Shown piece after piece: positions 52,201 to 59,436 of a stretch of DNA of 64,000 nucleotides. Every line of letters begins with the position of its first letter. Positions within the stretch are counted from its first letter, which is position 1. The notes under the pieces are model-generated. The model saw nothing but the letters and a program-made list of their open reading frames with translations. It searched no databases and was not told where the DNA came from. A program made the translations under genes and the position numbers. The stretch is taken from positions 62,001 through 126,000 of the forward strand of contig NZ_SIJK02000003.1 in NCBI RefSeq assembly GCF_004762035.2, in the 5' to 3' direction. The DNA comes from Candidatus Chloroploca mongolica (GTDB taxonomy: Bacteria; Chloroflexota; Chloroflexia; Chloroflexales; Chloroflexaceae).

Positions 52201-52399
52201 CACAACGATGGCCGATGCCAACGGTAACTGGACCTTCACCCTGCCCCGTGCCCTGGAAGAAGGGGAACGGCTGCGTACGATGAGCACAACCAACAACTAT
52301 GGTGTCATCAATCAGTACGAAGCGGGCACCAGCACCAAAGTCTCGGAACTCTACCCTCTCAACATCTACCGAGTGTTCTTACCTGTGGCGCTGCGGTAA
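49220..52399 (+). CDS. Secreted CSLREA-type beta-helix protein, internally duplicated
   Basis: A 1059-residue exported protein. The start has GGGAGG upstream and a signal peptide (residues 1-35, ending VARAQA). Two halves repeat the same plan: ATTITVNSTTDPD...CTLRRAIVQA at about residues 36-70 and again at about 575-605, each followed by a NosD-like right-handed beta-helix (NGNENRLIGLGFQ, GNVIRGNTIYG, RDNYIVTP). Each half closes with TSGDPG(V/I)PP...DSTCPxC and a short Ig-like strand set (ETLESLGTVSADGEGNWSF). The protein ends RVFLPVALR, like the protein at 17587. It is presumably on the cell surface; the ligand is unknown. Confidence 0.8.
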   Translation: MLRPQRFHVLIACGLMVMLVFGFWPQVQPPVARAQAFATTITVNSTTDPDLSMSATCVTASPCTLRRAIVQAQLPATPRPVLINFDLPANEANTGDAAGTWTIVLSEGVGANLRPLAGGQVTIDASEQLGGRAVGPRVFIRGSTQADRFVINGNENRLIGLGFQYYSVIFNGSDNGVSDVWSGLRENGQEIFFVRGDPTVDSRASFEDATASTGNTYNNVIVTGSRTVAIAMRGSNGTIEGSLFGTRADGTVPTIAADRKCRPNARYNNWFGGAGIALFGSGHVVRDNRFVGLLWASNDPLNTPPTAIDIDKGGNLIENNIIGIDAAVQKFGTCGDAIRLTNQGNVIRGNTIYGAGTRNDDVNKITEGEQPQTGAIGLSGSGVSLGPNLIRSNVVEDSIVPVFFFPSVTVNYSYFNPAKVTSIVGRTVSGTSGDPGVPPPPAQPVDSTCPNCVIELFLDNRDGNIETLESLGTVSADGEGNWSFPEILPPGGLGPNQGLRTQSTTTAEDTIQGFGAGTSTRVSRNLYGPDGVIATPPPPVRPDADAPTEFTPVQPRAVPPLPTYAFATTITVNSTTDPDTSSSTKCTANPCTLRRAIVQARDLPANERPVLINFDIPTTDPGYNAALGVWRIDLNSAASNVFRRLEGGQIVIDGTTQPGGRATGPKIFVRGTNTQQILIVDSRDNIIRGLGLQGFGLQVNLGGNFIEANWLGLNEDGQSIYYIGGNNTIDNKATIQDAETPPAQEGGNVYRNNVVTGSRASGMTIRSDDSWVVGNYLGTRPDGTIPEPPEGETICTDPNWISGQGLSLLGGLGTQAGGPTEAERNYIVGLSIRSNDPASTQPFGIQIGSVGNYLVQNNYIGRDTAGNDVGVCGEGIRMSGNFSVLRDNYIVTPQNAALNHLPNVVGANANTYQGNLIVTSQRPIIFGPIVPNDLAYFNSGKITSIEDTTVRGTSGDPGIPPGGAPPVDSTCPFCTIEVFLDNDNNLVETLESFGTTMADANGNWTFTLPRALEEGERLRTMSTTNNYGVINQYEAGTSTKVSELYPLNIYRVFLPVALR

Positions 52400-52407
52400 A
52401 CATAGCT

Positions 52408-52450
52408 ACTGCCGCAACGAAGCCGGCATTGCCAGCTTCGTTGCGGCAGT
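52408..52450. terminator. Bidirectional terminator hairpin
   Basis: ACTGCCGCAACGAAGC (52408-52423) pairs perfectly with GCTTCGTTGCGGCAGT (52435-52450). The 11-nt loop can extend the stem by a GGC/GCC pair. It sits exactly between the convergent genes ending at 52399 (+) and 52458 (-). Confidence 0.75.
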
Positions 52451-52457
52451 CCACAGA

Positions 52458-53117
52458 TCACCCCATCTGAGGTGGTGGGACGAGCCCGCGCTGCACCGCG
52501 ACAATTGCCGCCTGGGTACGATTGCTCACCCCGAGCTTTTGAAAAATCTCGCTCAGGCGATTCCCCACGGTCTTTTCAGAGAGGCTGAGTTTCAAGGCGA
52601 TCGCCCGGTTATCGTCGCCCTGGGCCACGAGAGCCAGGATATCACGTTCGCGAGGAGTCAACAGATCCGCACCAGCGATAGCTGTCTCACCCCGGCGCAG
52701 CAAATCAAGGACGCGTGCGGCGGCGCTTCCAGCCAGCGAAGCCTCACCGCGGTGAACGAGGCGCACGGCCTCGATCAATTCATCGGAATCAGCGTCTTTC
52801 AGCAGATAGGCATTGGCCCCGGCGCGCAGTGCTTCGAGCACCGTGCGTTCATCGCGATGCATCGTGAGCACGATACTGCGGGTATGTGGGCTTACCTGGG
52901 TAATCTGGCGGGCTGCCTCGATCCCTGTCATCCCGGGCATCGAAATATCGAGCAGCGCAATATCGGGTCTTTGCTCACGCGCTGCTTCGACGGCCGCGAT
53001 GCCGTCACTGACCTCAGCGACAACCTTGAATCCCCCCTTGCGTTCAAGGAGCTCACGCAGGCCCTGACGGAACATCGTATGATCATCAGCGATCAGGAGG
53101 GTAATCTTTTCTTGCAT
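52458..53117 (-). CDS. Orphan response regulator, NarL/LuxR type
   Basis: A protein of about 219 residues. The start at 53117 (MQEKITLLIADDH) is chosen over a longer form from 53147. The receiver has D11/D12, phosphoacceptor D57 (IALLDISMPG) and K107 (YLLKD). The LuxR helix-turn-helix reads LTPRERDILALVAQGDDNRAIALKLSLSEKTVGNRLSEIFQKL. No kinase gene is adjacent. It is a paralogue of the regulator at 1709. Confidence 0.9.
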   Translation of the reverse strand: MQEKITLLIADDHTMFRQGLRELLERKGGFKVVAEVSDGIAAVEAAREQRPDIALLDISMPGMTGIEAARQITQVSPHTRSIVLTMHRDERTVLEALRAGANAYLLKDADSDELIEAVRLVHRGEASLAGSAAARVLDLLRRGETAIAGADLLTPRERDILALVAQGDDNRAIALKLSLSEKTVGNRLSEIFQKLGVSNRTQAAIVAVQRGLVPPPQMG

Positions 53118-53170
53118 AACTCGGTGCCCTGGTATAGGTGTGAGCAACGCCGATCATAGTGTACACCAGT

Positions 53171-53217
53171 TTCCATCTTTCAGGTGCAGGGCGTAGCCCT
53201 GCACCTGAAAGATGGAA
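53171..53217. repeat. Perfect 22-bp hairpin
   Basis: The arm 53171-53192 is the exact reverse complement of 53196-53217, with only GTA as loop. It lies between the orphan regulator and the 219-residue protein gene and reads as another intergenic palindromic element. Confidence 0.85.
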
Positions 53218-53251
53218 GGCACGATGCCTGGCGGCTGCGCAGAAGCAAGCT

Positions 53252-53911
53252 TTATCGTTTTGCCTGCCATTCATTGAGCAGAATGGCTGCCTGTTCGCTG
53301 GTTACTTCGGTTGTTGAGACGTCAAAACGTCGCTGCAATTCTTCATCAAGCTTGAGTGACCGACTTGCGGCGACCTTCGCCAGGGCTTTCAGTTGACGTT
53401 CGCTGGCCGGCTGGTCTGGATCTGAACTGCTGCTTGCAGAGACCCCGTTCACCATACGAACGCGACTCTCGGCGATGTAGCGCCCACGTTCGTCTGCCAG
53501 TTTTTTCAGACCATCAATAAAGAGTGAGGCCTGGCCTTTTGTCATCGTCACCAGATCGACGGCTTGATCGGCTGCATGGGCTGCCAGTTGCTCGTTTGTC
53601 CAGGTCAACTGATCCTGCAACGTTGCAATATAATTACGTTGTTTGTCACTGGCAGGAGCGTCAGGATCGCGTACCGTCATTGGCCCTGGCGTATGGTGCG
53701 TTTCGCGAATTGTGGCGATCTGTTGCTCAAATGACTCACGTTGCGCTTGATAGATGCGCCAGCCAAGCTCAACAGCCTGCTGCACATCACTGTCGGAAGC
53801 GTCAACCGGTAACGTGATTGACTCTTCGAGCGTCATAAAGTCTTCACCGAGCCGAATAGCTGCCCGATAGGTGCGGGTCACGGTGCGTGTGGGGTTCCCT
53901 GTACTTTCCAT
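53252..53911 (-). CDS. Hypothetical protein with two copies of a helical repeat
   Basis: A 219-residue protein I cannot name. The first 65 residues form a beta-alpha domain (TYRAAIRLGEDFMTLEESITLPVD, then VQQAVELGWRIYQAQRESF). Two related helical units follow. One is ASDKQRNYIATLQDQL ... TMTKGQASLFIDGLKKL (about 88-140). The other is ASERQLKALAKVAASR ... EVTSEQAAILLNEWQ (about 168-217). The shared plan is A(S/T)xxQ...I..L....LT..QAS.LI..L, seen in small phage- and plasmid-linked proteins of the DUF3072 style. It has its own promoter. Confidence 0.65.
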   Translation of the reverse strand: MESTGNPTRTVTRTYRAAIRLGEDFMTLEESITLPVDASDSDVQQAVELGWRIYQAQRESFEQQIATIRETHHTPGPMTVRDPDAPASDKQRNYIATLQDQLTWTNEQLAAHAADQAVDLVTMTKGQASLFIDGLKKLADERGRYIAESRVRMVNGVSASSSSDPDQPASERQLKALAKVAASRSLKLDEELQRRFDVSTTEVTSEQAAILLNEWQAKR

Positions 53912-53968
53912 TGCTCTTCTCTTTGCTTTGCATTGTGCTAACGTTGCCTTCGTTGAGGGCTAGGATCT

Positions 53969-53997
53969 ATTATAGCACACTTGTTTTTATTTTGCAA
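53969..53997 (-). promoter_or_regulatory. Promoter of the 219-residue protein gene
   Basis: On the minus strand TTGCAA (complement of 53992-53997) and TATAAT (complement of 53969-53974) are 17 bp apart. Confidence 0.65.
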
Positions 53998-54014
53998 TGC
54001 TTTCGCGGCATAGC

Positions 54015-54644
54015 TCAGGTCATCGTAGCGACGCCGCGAACGATGACCTGCCCGTGCTCAAGGCGCTCGACCTGCGCCAGGGCGGCCACAGGAATGCCGA
54101 GGGCCTCGATGCCTGCCCGTCCGTTCTGGAACAGTTTCTCGACCACAAAGCCTGCGGCTACCAGGCTTGCTCCGGCTTCACGAACCAACTCAGCCAGGGC
54201 CACTGCCGTTCGTCCATTCGCGAGAAAGTCATCGACCAGGGCAACCCTGGTGCCAATGGGCAGATAGCGGGCCGAGACGACGAGGCGAGTTGCGCCGCCT
54301 TTCGTTGGTGAAGGCACGATGCGTGAGAGGGCGGGGGCTTCAACCTCGGGTGAATATTTTTTCGCATAGACCATCGGGCATCCCAGGGCCATCGCGGTCG
54401 CCAGCGCAGGGGCAATGCCACTCGCCTCGGCGGTCAAGATCAATTCAGGATGGAAGGGACGCAAACGGCCGGCCATTGCTTCGCCCATCGCCTGCATCAA
54501 CTGGGGTTCGATCCGGTGATTCAAGAAGTGATCAATCTTCAGGATGCGGTCGTTCACGACGGTGGCTTCAGCTATGATGCGCTCGACCAGTGGCAAGAAA
54601 GGCGCGACGAGCAGTTCTGATAGTATTTCATCCTTATCAATCAC
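54015..54644 (-). CDS. xpt: Xanthine phosphoribosyltransferase
   Basis: A 209-residue type I phosphoribosyltransferase that salvages xanthine to XMP. It resembles Bacillus Xpt: RILKIDHFLNHRIEPQLMQAMGEAMA, LTAEASGIAPALATAMALGCPMVYAKK, and the PRPP loop VALVDDFLANGRTAVALAELV followed by GAGFVVEKLFQNGR. GGAGG precedes the start. I looked for a purine riboswitch in the upstream 100 bp on this strand and saw none. It complements the purine nucleoside phosphorylase at 10852. Confidence 0.9.
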   Translation of the reverse strand: MIDKDEILSELLVAPFLPLVERIIAEATVVNDRILKIDHFLNHRIEPQLMQAMGEAMAGRLRPFHPELILTAEASGIAPALATAMALGCPMVYAKKYSPEVEAPALSRIVPSPTKGGATRLVVSARYLPIGTRVALVDDFLANGRTAVALAELVREAGASLVAAGFVVEKLFQNGRAGIEALGIPVAALAQVERLEHGQVIVRGVATMT

Positions 54645-54712
54645 ACAATCCTCCGTTCTTCCCTGCGTTGCATACCAGTGCTATCTATGTTACCATAGCA
54701 GGAAGCGCCGTT

Positions 54713-54736
54713 GCCTGTCGCCAAGACAGGCTTTTT
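54713..54736 (+). terminator. Terminator-type hairpin in the leader of the malic enzyme gene
   Basis: GCCTGTC (54713-54719), loop GCCAA, GACAGGC (54725-54731), then TTTTT. It is a canonical intrinsic-terminator shape 22 bp before the ATG at 54759, with no same-strand gene upstream to terminate. It may be an attenuator. The alternative is that TATATT at 54736-54741 is a -10 and the message starts after it. Confidence 0.6.
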
Positions 54737-54758
54737 ATATTCTCTTGCAGAGGTAGCT

Positions 54759-56186
54759 ATGTCGGTGGGTGTTGCGTATACGTTGACGGTGCGTTGTCAA
54801 ATTGACAATCGCCCTGGGATGCTCGGTCGGCTCACGACGCGCATTGGTGAAGTCGGTGGCGATATTGGCGCAATTGATATTGTCCGCGCCGAACGCAATG
54901 TGCTGGTGCGCGATATAACTGTACGGGTACAGGACGAGCAGCACGGTGAGACGTTGATCGAAGAGTTGAATGCGATTTCAGGCATTACTGTGCTTCAGGT
55001 AAGTGATCGCGTTTTTCTCGCGCACCTCGGCGGCAAGCTTGCGATGCAGAGCAAGGTGCCGCTCAAGAATCGCGATGATCTTTCTCTGGCTTATACTCCC
55101 GGCGTGGCCCGCGTCTGTCGGGCGATTGCCGATGATCCTGAGAAGGCCTTTTCGCTGACCTGGAAGACCAATAGCGTCGCGGTGGTCAGTGATGGCAGTG
55201 CAATCCTCGGTCTGGGCAATCTTGGCCCCGAAGCCGCAATGCCGGTGATGGAAGGCAAAGCGATCTTGTTTAAGGAACTCGCCGATATTGATGCGGTTCC
55301 GATCTGCCTCCGTTCGCAACATCCCGAGTTGATTGTCCAGACGGTTGAACAGATTGCTGCGGGTTTTGGCGGCATTAATCTTGAAGATATTGCTGCCCCC
55401 AGTTGCTTTCTGGTGGAAGGTCGCCTCCACGAGAGCCTCAATATTCCGGTGATGCACGATGATCAGCACGGTACCGCCGTGGTGGTGCTCGCTGCACTGC
55501 GCAATGCGTTACGCGTTGTCGGTAAGGATCTTCGTGAGGTGCGGGCGGTGGTCAATGGTGTTGGGGCGGCTGGCACCGCGATTATTCGGGCGTTGCTCGA
55601 GGCCCATATCGGCGAGGTGACTGCCGTCGATCGCTATGGGATCCTCTGTGAAGGCGATGACCATGTGCAGACAACAATGCAGCGCATTATTGCTTCACAA
55701 ACCAATCGCGAGCGTCGCCGTGGGACGCTTGGGGAGGCGATCCGTGGCGCTGATGTTTTTGTTGGTGTCTCGAAGGGTGGTGTGCTGACCCCTGAATTGG
55801 TGCGCAGCATGGCTCCCGATCCGATTGTCTTTGCGCTGGCGAATCCGGTGCCAGAAGGTGACCCCGAGATGCTCCGCGCATATGCACGGGTTGTCGCAAC
55901 AGGCCGCTCTGATCAACCCAATCAGATCAATAATGTGCTCTCTTTCCCCGGCATTTTCCGCGGGGCACTCGATGTCAATGCTGCGAAGATGACCGTTGGC
56001 ATGCGCCTTGCCGCGGCTGAGGCCCTCGCTAACGTTATTCCCGACGAAGAGATTAGCGAAGAATATATTGTCCCAAGCGTCTTTAATCGTGCGGTCGTGC
56101 CCACGATCGCAACTGCGGTTGCGCTCGCGGCAATCGAGGAGGGTGTGGCGCGCCGCGATCATCTGCCCTCACGTGGCGGTGACTAA
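54759..56186 (+). CDS. NAD-dependent malic enzyme with N-terminal ACT domain
   Basis: A 475-residue enzyme that decarboxylates malate to pyruvate. Residues about 1-85 are an ACT domain (LTVRCQIDNRPGMLGRLTTRIGEVGGDIGAIDIV), a small-molecule sensor that suggests allosteric control by an amino acid or similar. The catalytic part follows: SLAYTPGVARVCRAI (Tyr), WKTNSVAVVSDGSAILGLGNLGPEAAMPVMEGKAILFK (Lys), GINLEDIAAPSCF (metal Glu/Asp), PVMHDDQHGTA and the Rossmann site NGVGAAGTAI. The start at 54759 has AGAGG upstream. This is the usual architecture in Gram-positive and Chloroflexota malic enzymes. Confidence 0.93.
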   Translation: MSVGVAYTLTVRCQIDNRPGMLGRLTTRIGEVGGDIGAIDIVRAERNVLVRDITVRVQDEQHGETLIEELNAISGITVLQVSDRVFLAHLGGKLAMQSKVPLKNRDDLSLAYTPGVARVCRAIADDPEKAFSLTWKTNSVAVVSDGSAILGLGNLGPEAAMPVMEGKAILFKELADIDAVPICLRSQHPELIVQTVEQIAAGFGGINLEDIAAPSCFLVEGRLHESLNIPVMHDDQHGTAVVVLAALRNALRVVGKDLREVRAVVNGVGAAGTAIIRALLEAHIGEVTAVDRYGILCEGDDHVQTTMQRIIASQTNRERRRGTLGEAIRGADVFVGVSKGGVLTPELVRSMAPDPIVFALANPVPEGDPEMLRAYARVVATGRSDQPNQINNVLSFPGIFRGALDVNAAKMTVGMRLAAAEALANVIPDEEISEEYIVPSVFNRAVVPTIATAVALAAIEEGVARRDHLPSRGGD

Positions 56187-56200
56187 CGCGGGAGGCGTGT

Positions 56201-57418
56201 GTGCCCAAACGATTGCCAATGTGGGCGACCGCGACCCTTTACGGGACATTGATTGTTGCCCTGAGTATGGGGGTTCGCCAGACGTTTGGGGTGTTTCTCC
56301 TCCCAATCAGCGAGACACTTGAGATCGGGCGTTCGCAAGTCAGCCTGACGCTTGCGGTTCAGAATTTGATCTTTGGCCTCGGCCAGCCGTTCATTGGTGC
56401 CCTGGCTGATCGCCGTGGCGTCCGCCCAATCCTGATGCTCGGGGTGCTCCTCTATGCCCTCGGTCTCTGGGGCGTCACGCTGGTGACGAATGTCTGGGGA
56501 TTGTTGCTCACCCTGGGTCTGGTTGTCGGCCTTGCGCAGAGTATGACGACCTTTGTGGTGATCTTTAGTGCCCTTGGTGCGCTGGTGCCAACTCAGCGGC
56601 GTGGCTTGGCATTTGGTCTGGTGACCGCTGGCGGTTCGCTGGGCATGTTTGCGTTTGTACCTCTTGCGCAGATTCTGCTCAGTATGATGCCATGGCAGGG
56701 CGCTCTGGTGAGTCTTGCACTGCTCATTCTGCTGATCCTGCTCTTTGCCTTGGCTTTTCGTCCTCGTCCAACCTCATCGTCGAGCCAGGCCGCTGCGCTG
56801 CCTTCCTCATCGCTCAAGCCGGTGATCGCGACGGCCCTCCGCCATCCAGGTTATCTGTTGCTCAATCTGGGTTTTTTTGTCTGTGGTTTCCATGTGGCGT
56901 TTATTGCCATCCATTTCCCGGCCTATCTCGCTGATTATGCCGTCGCGCCATTTGTCGCAGCCAGCGCCCTTGCGGTGATTGGCCTGGCGAATGTGGTTGG
57001 TTCGTACCTCTTTGGGGCGCTCAGCGATCGCTTTGTCAAAAAACGGGTGTTGAGTGCGCTCTATTTTGCGCGAGCGGTCGTCTTTGTGCTCTTCCTGCTT
57101 GTACCTGTTACCGGTACGTCGGCACTCGTCTTTGGCTTTGCGATTGGCTTGCTCTGGCTTGGTACCGTGCCCCTCACCAGCGGCCTCGTGGCCCAATTGT
57201 TTGGGGTGCGGTATCTCGGGACGCTCTATGGCATCGTCTTTTTGAGTCATCAGGTCGGGGCGTTTCTCGGGGCCTGGCTCGGCGGGGCGGTCTATGACCT
57301 CACCGGATCGTATCTCCCTGTCTGGAATACCGCCCTCGCCTTGAGCCTCGTTGCGGCGTTTATTCATGTGATCCTTGATGACCGCCCGGTGCGGAGTCTG
57401 CAGGAGCAACGCGCATGA
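56201..57418 (+). CDS. MFS transporter (monocarboxylate/oxalate-formate style)
   Basis: A 405-residue major facilitator with twelve predicted helices, starting from GTG with GGGAGG upstream. The N-half begins MGVRQTFGVFLLPISETLEIGRSQVSLTLAVQNLIFGLGQPFIGALADRRGVRPI, including the loop 2-3 motif (G-A-L-A-D-R-R-G). The second half has YLFGALSDRFVKKRVLSALYF. This pattern is common in organic-acid exchangers (OFA/MCT type). Following malic enzyme by 14 bp, it may move malate, pyruvate or a related acid, but the substrate is not determined. Confidence 0.85.
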   Translation: MPKRLPMWATATLYGTLIVALSMGVRQTFGVFLLPISETLEIGRSQVSLTLAVQNLIFGLGQPFIGALADRRGVRPILMLGVLLYALGLWGVTLVTNVWGLLLTLGLVVGLAQSMTTFVVIFSALGALVPTQRRGLAFGLVTAGGSLGMFAFVPLAQILLSMMPWQGALVSLALLILLILLFALAFRPRPTSSSSQAAALPSSSLKPVIATALRHPGYLLLNLGFFVCGFHVAFIAIHFPAYLADYAVAPFVAASALAVIGLANVVGSYLFGALSDRFVKKRVLSALYFARAVVFVLFLLVPVTGTSALVFGFAIGLLWLGTVPLTSGLVAQLFGVRYLGTLYGIVFLSHQVGAFLGAWLGGAVYDLTGSYLPVWNTALALSLVAAFIHVILDDRPVRSLQEQRA

Positions 57419-57618
57419 CTGATCGTTCAGCATTGCTGGTGGAACCAGAACTGCCTGCGTTTGAGCAGGCAGTTGATGGGGTTGGTTTGCCGGCCTGGTT
57501 CGCTGTCGTGGCCCTGGTGCTGCTCGCCGTCGGTGGCGTGACCCTCTGGGTTGTCTGGTTCGCCATGGCCCCGAGCATCCAACTCACCGATCCAACCTGG
57601 TTTTTCCTCTGCAGCTAG
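57415..57618 (+). CDS. Small single-helix membrane protein coupled to the MFS transporter
   Basis: A 67-residue protein whose ATG overlaps the transporter stop (ATGA). It has an acidic N-terminus, then one hydrophobic helix (WFAVVALVLLAVGGVTLWVVWFA), and ends FFLCS. Its end overlaps the convergent ABC gene by 4 bp. It may be an accessory subunit of the transporter. I do not recognise it. Confidence 0.6.
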   Translation: MTDRSALLVEPELPAFEQAVDGVGLPAWFAVVALVLLAVGGVTLWVVWFAMAPSIQLTDPTWFFLCS

Positions 57619-59414
57619 TGTTCAGCGACCCCGAGGCCCTGTTCGGCAAATTGCAACCGGTAGAGCCGGTGGTAGTAGCCACGCCGGGCCAGCAGTTCAT
57701 CGTGTGTGCCGTCCTCGACGACGCGACCCTGGTGCAAGACGATAATCCGATCAACATGTCGAATCGTGCTCAGGCGATGGGCAATAATGATGCTCGTGCG
57801 GTCTTGCAACATTCGCTCGAGTGCATCCTGGATCAGGGCTTCCGTTGCCGTGTCAACACTGCTCGTCGCCTCGTCGAGGATCAAGAGCACCTCGGGGTTG
57901 AAGGCCAGTGCGCGTGCAAAAGCGAGCAACTGCCGTTGCCCAAGGGAGAGATTGGCTCCACGTTCACGGACTTCGTGCTCGTACCCTCCTGGAAGGCGCT
58001 CGATAAAGGTGGCTGCATTCACCATTTCAGCGGCCCAGCGTACGCGTGCATCGTCAATTGTTGCACTATGCAGGCGAATATTGCTGGCAATTGTTCCCGA
58101 AAAGCAGACCGGATCTTGCGGTACGGCGGCAATATGTTGTCGTAACTCGTGCTGGCGCAGATCACGGAGATCGACCCCATCAAGCGTAATGCGTCCACCC
58201 TGGACATCATAAAAACGGGCTAGCAAGCCAACGAGGCTGCTCTTGCCAGCCCCGGTTGCCCCGACAATTGCCACGGCCTGACCGGCTGGAATGTGCAGGT
58301 TAATCCCCTTGAGCACCGGCTCAGCAGGGTCATACCCGAAAATGACGTTTTCGAGGCGAATTTCACCGCGAACAGGCTGGGGCAGGGTCACAGGCTGTTC
58401 AGGGTCACGCACCTCTTCGGTTGTATCAAGCACCCCGACCACGCGCTCGGCAGAAGCCATTGCGGCCTGCAAGATGGTATACCGCTCGGCGAGGTTGCGG
58501 ATGGGCTGAAAGGCTCGTTCGGTATAGAGCACAAACGCTGCCAGCATACCCAGTGACGCCCAGCCACTCATCACGCCATAGCCACCACCCCAGAGCACAG
58601 CTGCGGTACCAATCGCGGCCATCAGTTGAACTGTGGGCATAAAAATGGCAAAGATCAGCAAGGATCGCACATTGGCCTGAAGGTAGGCTTCACTCAACCC
58701 ACTGAAATGGCGTTGACTGGTCACCTCGCGGCCAAAGAGTTGGGTCACGAGGACGCCACTGATCTGCTCGTTGAGAAACGCATTGATCGTTGCCAAGCGC
58801 TCGCGCACCAGGCGATACGTCGCCCGCATCATCCGCTGATAGATGGCAACAATTAGCATCAGGATGGGCAGCGTCGCGAGACTGATCAATGCCAGCCGCC
58901 AGTTCAAGAAAAACATAATGCCAATAATGCTTAACAGCGTTACCAGATCAGCCAGGATGAGCACCAACCCCTGGGTCAAGAACTCATTGAGCGCATCAAC
59001 ATCGTTGGTAATGCGGGTCAAGAGCCGTCCGACTGGGTTACGGTCGTGGAAGCTCAAACTGAGCCGCTGGAGGTGCTGAAAGAGTTGCTTGCGCAAATCC
59101 ATTACGACCGACTGGCCTGCGCTATTGATGATATAGTTGTGCGTATACCGCAGCGCAAAGTTGCTTACCAGCACCAGCACATACAGGGCGAAAATCGGCC
59201 AGAGCCCCTCGAGGCGCCCCTCGCTAATAGGCCCGTCAATGGCCTGCAAGACGAGTAAGGGTGGCACGATCTCGGTCAGTGCTGCCCCAAAGAGGAGGGC
59301 CAGGGCCAGGGCCAGTTGTCGCCAGTAGGGGACGACAAAGACCGCCATTCGGCGCATCAGTCGCCCATCATAGGCTTTCCCAAGGATCACATCATCATCA
59401 AAGCCACGTGCCAT
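57615..59414 (-). CDS. ABC exporter subunit with consensus Walker B, degenerate signature
   Basis: A 599-residue half-transporter: six membrane helices (about 25-310) fused to an ATPase. The start at 59414 has GAGG upstream. Walker A is VGATGAGKSSL, Walker B is LLILDEATSSVDT with the catalytic Glu, but the signature is LSLGQRQ instead of LSGGQ. Together with the upstream subunit, this is the asymmetry of heterodimeric exporters such as TM287/288 and BmrCD. The substrate, drug or lipid, is unknown. It lies 22 bp after its partner. Confidence 0.92.
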   Translation of the reverse strand: MARGFDDDVILGKAYDGRLMRRMAVFVVPYWRQLALALALLFGAALTEIVPPLLVLQAIDGPISEGRLEGLWPIFALYVLVLVSNFALRYTHNYIINSAGQSVVMDLRKQLFQHLQRLSLSFHDRNPVGRLLTRITNDVDALNEFLTQGLVLILADLVTLLSIIGIMFFLNWRLALISLATLPILMLIVAIYQRMMRATYRLVRERLATINAFLNEQISGVLVTQLFGREVTSQRHFSGLSEAYLQANVRSLLIFAIFMPTVQLMAAIGTAAVLWGGGYGVMSGWASLGMLAAFVLYTERAFQPIRNLAERYTILQAAMASAERVVGVLDTTEEVRDPEQPVTLPQPVRGEIRLENVIFGYDPAEPVLKGINLHIPAGQAVAIVGATGAGKSSLVGLLARFYDVQGGRITLDGVDLRDLRQHELRQHIAAVPQDPVCFSGTIASNIRLHSATIDDARVRWAAEMVNAATFIERLPGGYEHEVRERGANLSLGQRQLLAFARALAFNPEVLLILDEATSSVDTATEALIQDALERMLQDRTSIIIAHRLSTIRHVDRIIVLHQGRVVEDGTHDELLARRGYYHRLYRLQFAEQGLGVAEH

Positions 59415-59436
59415 CACATTATCCTCACAACTGGGC

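Noticed and set aside
54645..54760. Purine riboswitch upstream of xpt
   Set aside because: No conserved purine-aptamer core can be drawn on the minus strand; only a GGAGG site and a short leader are present.
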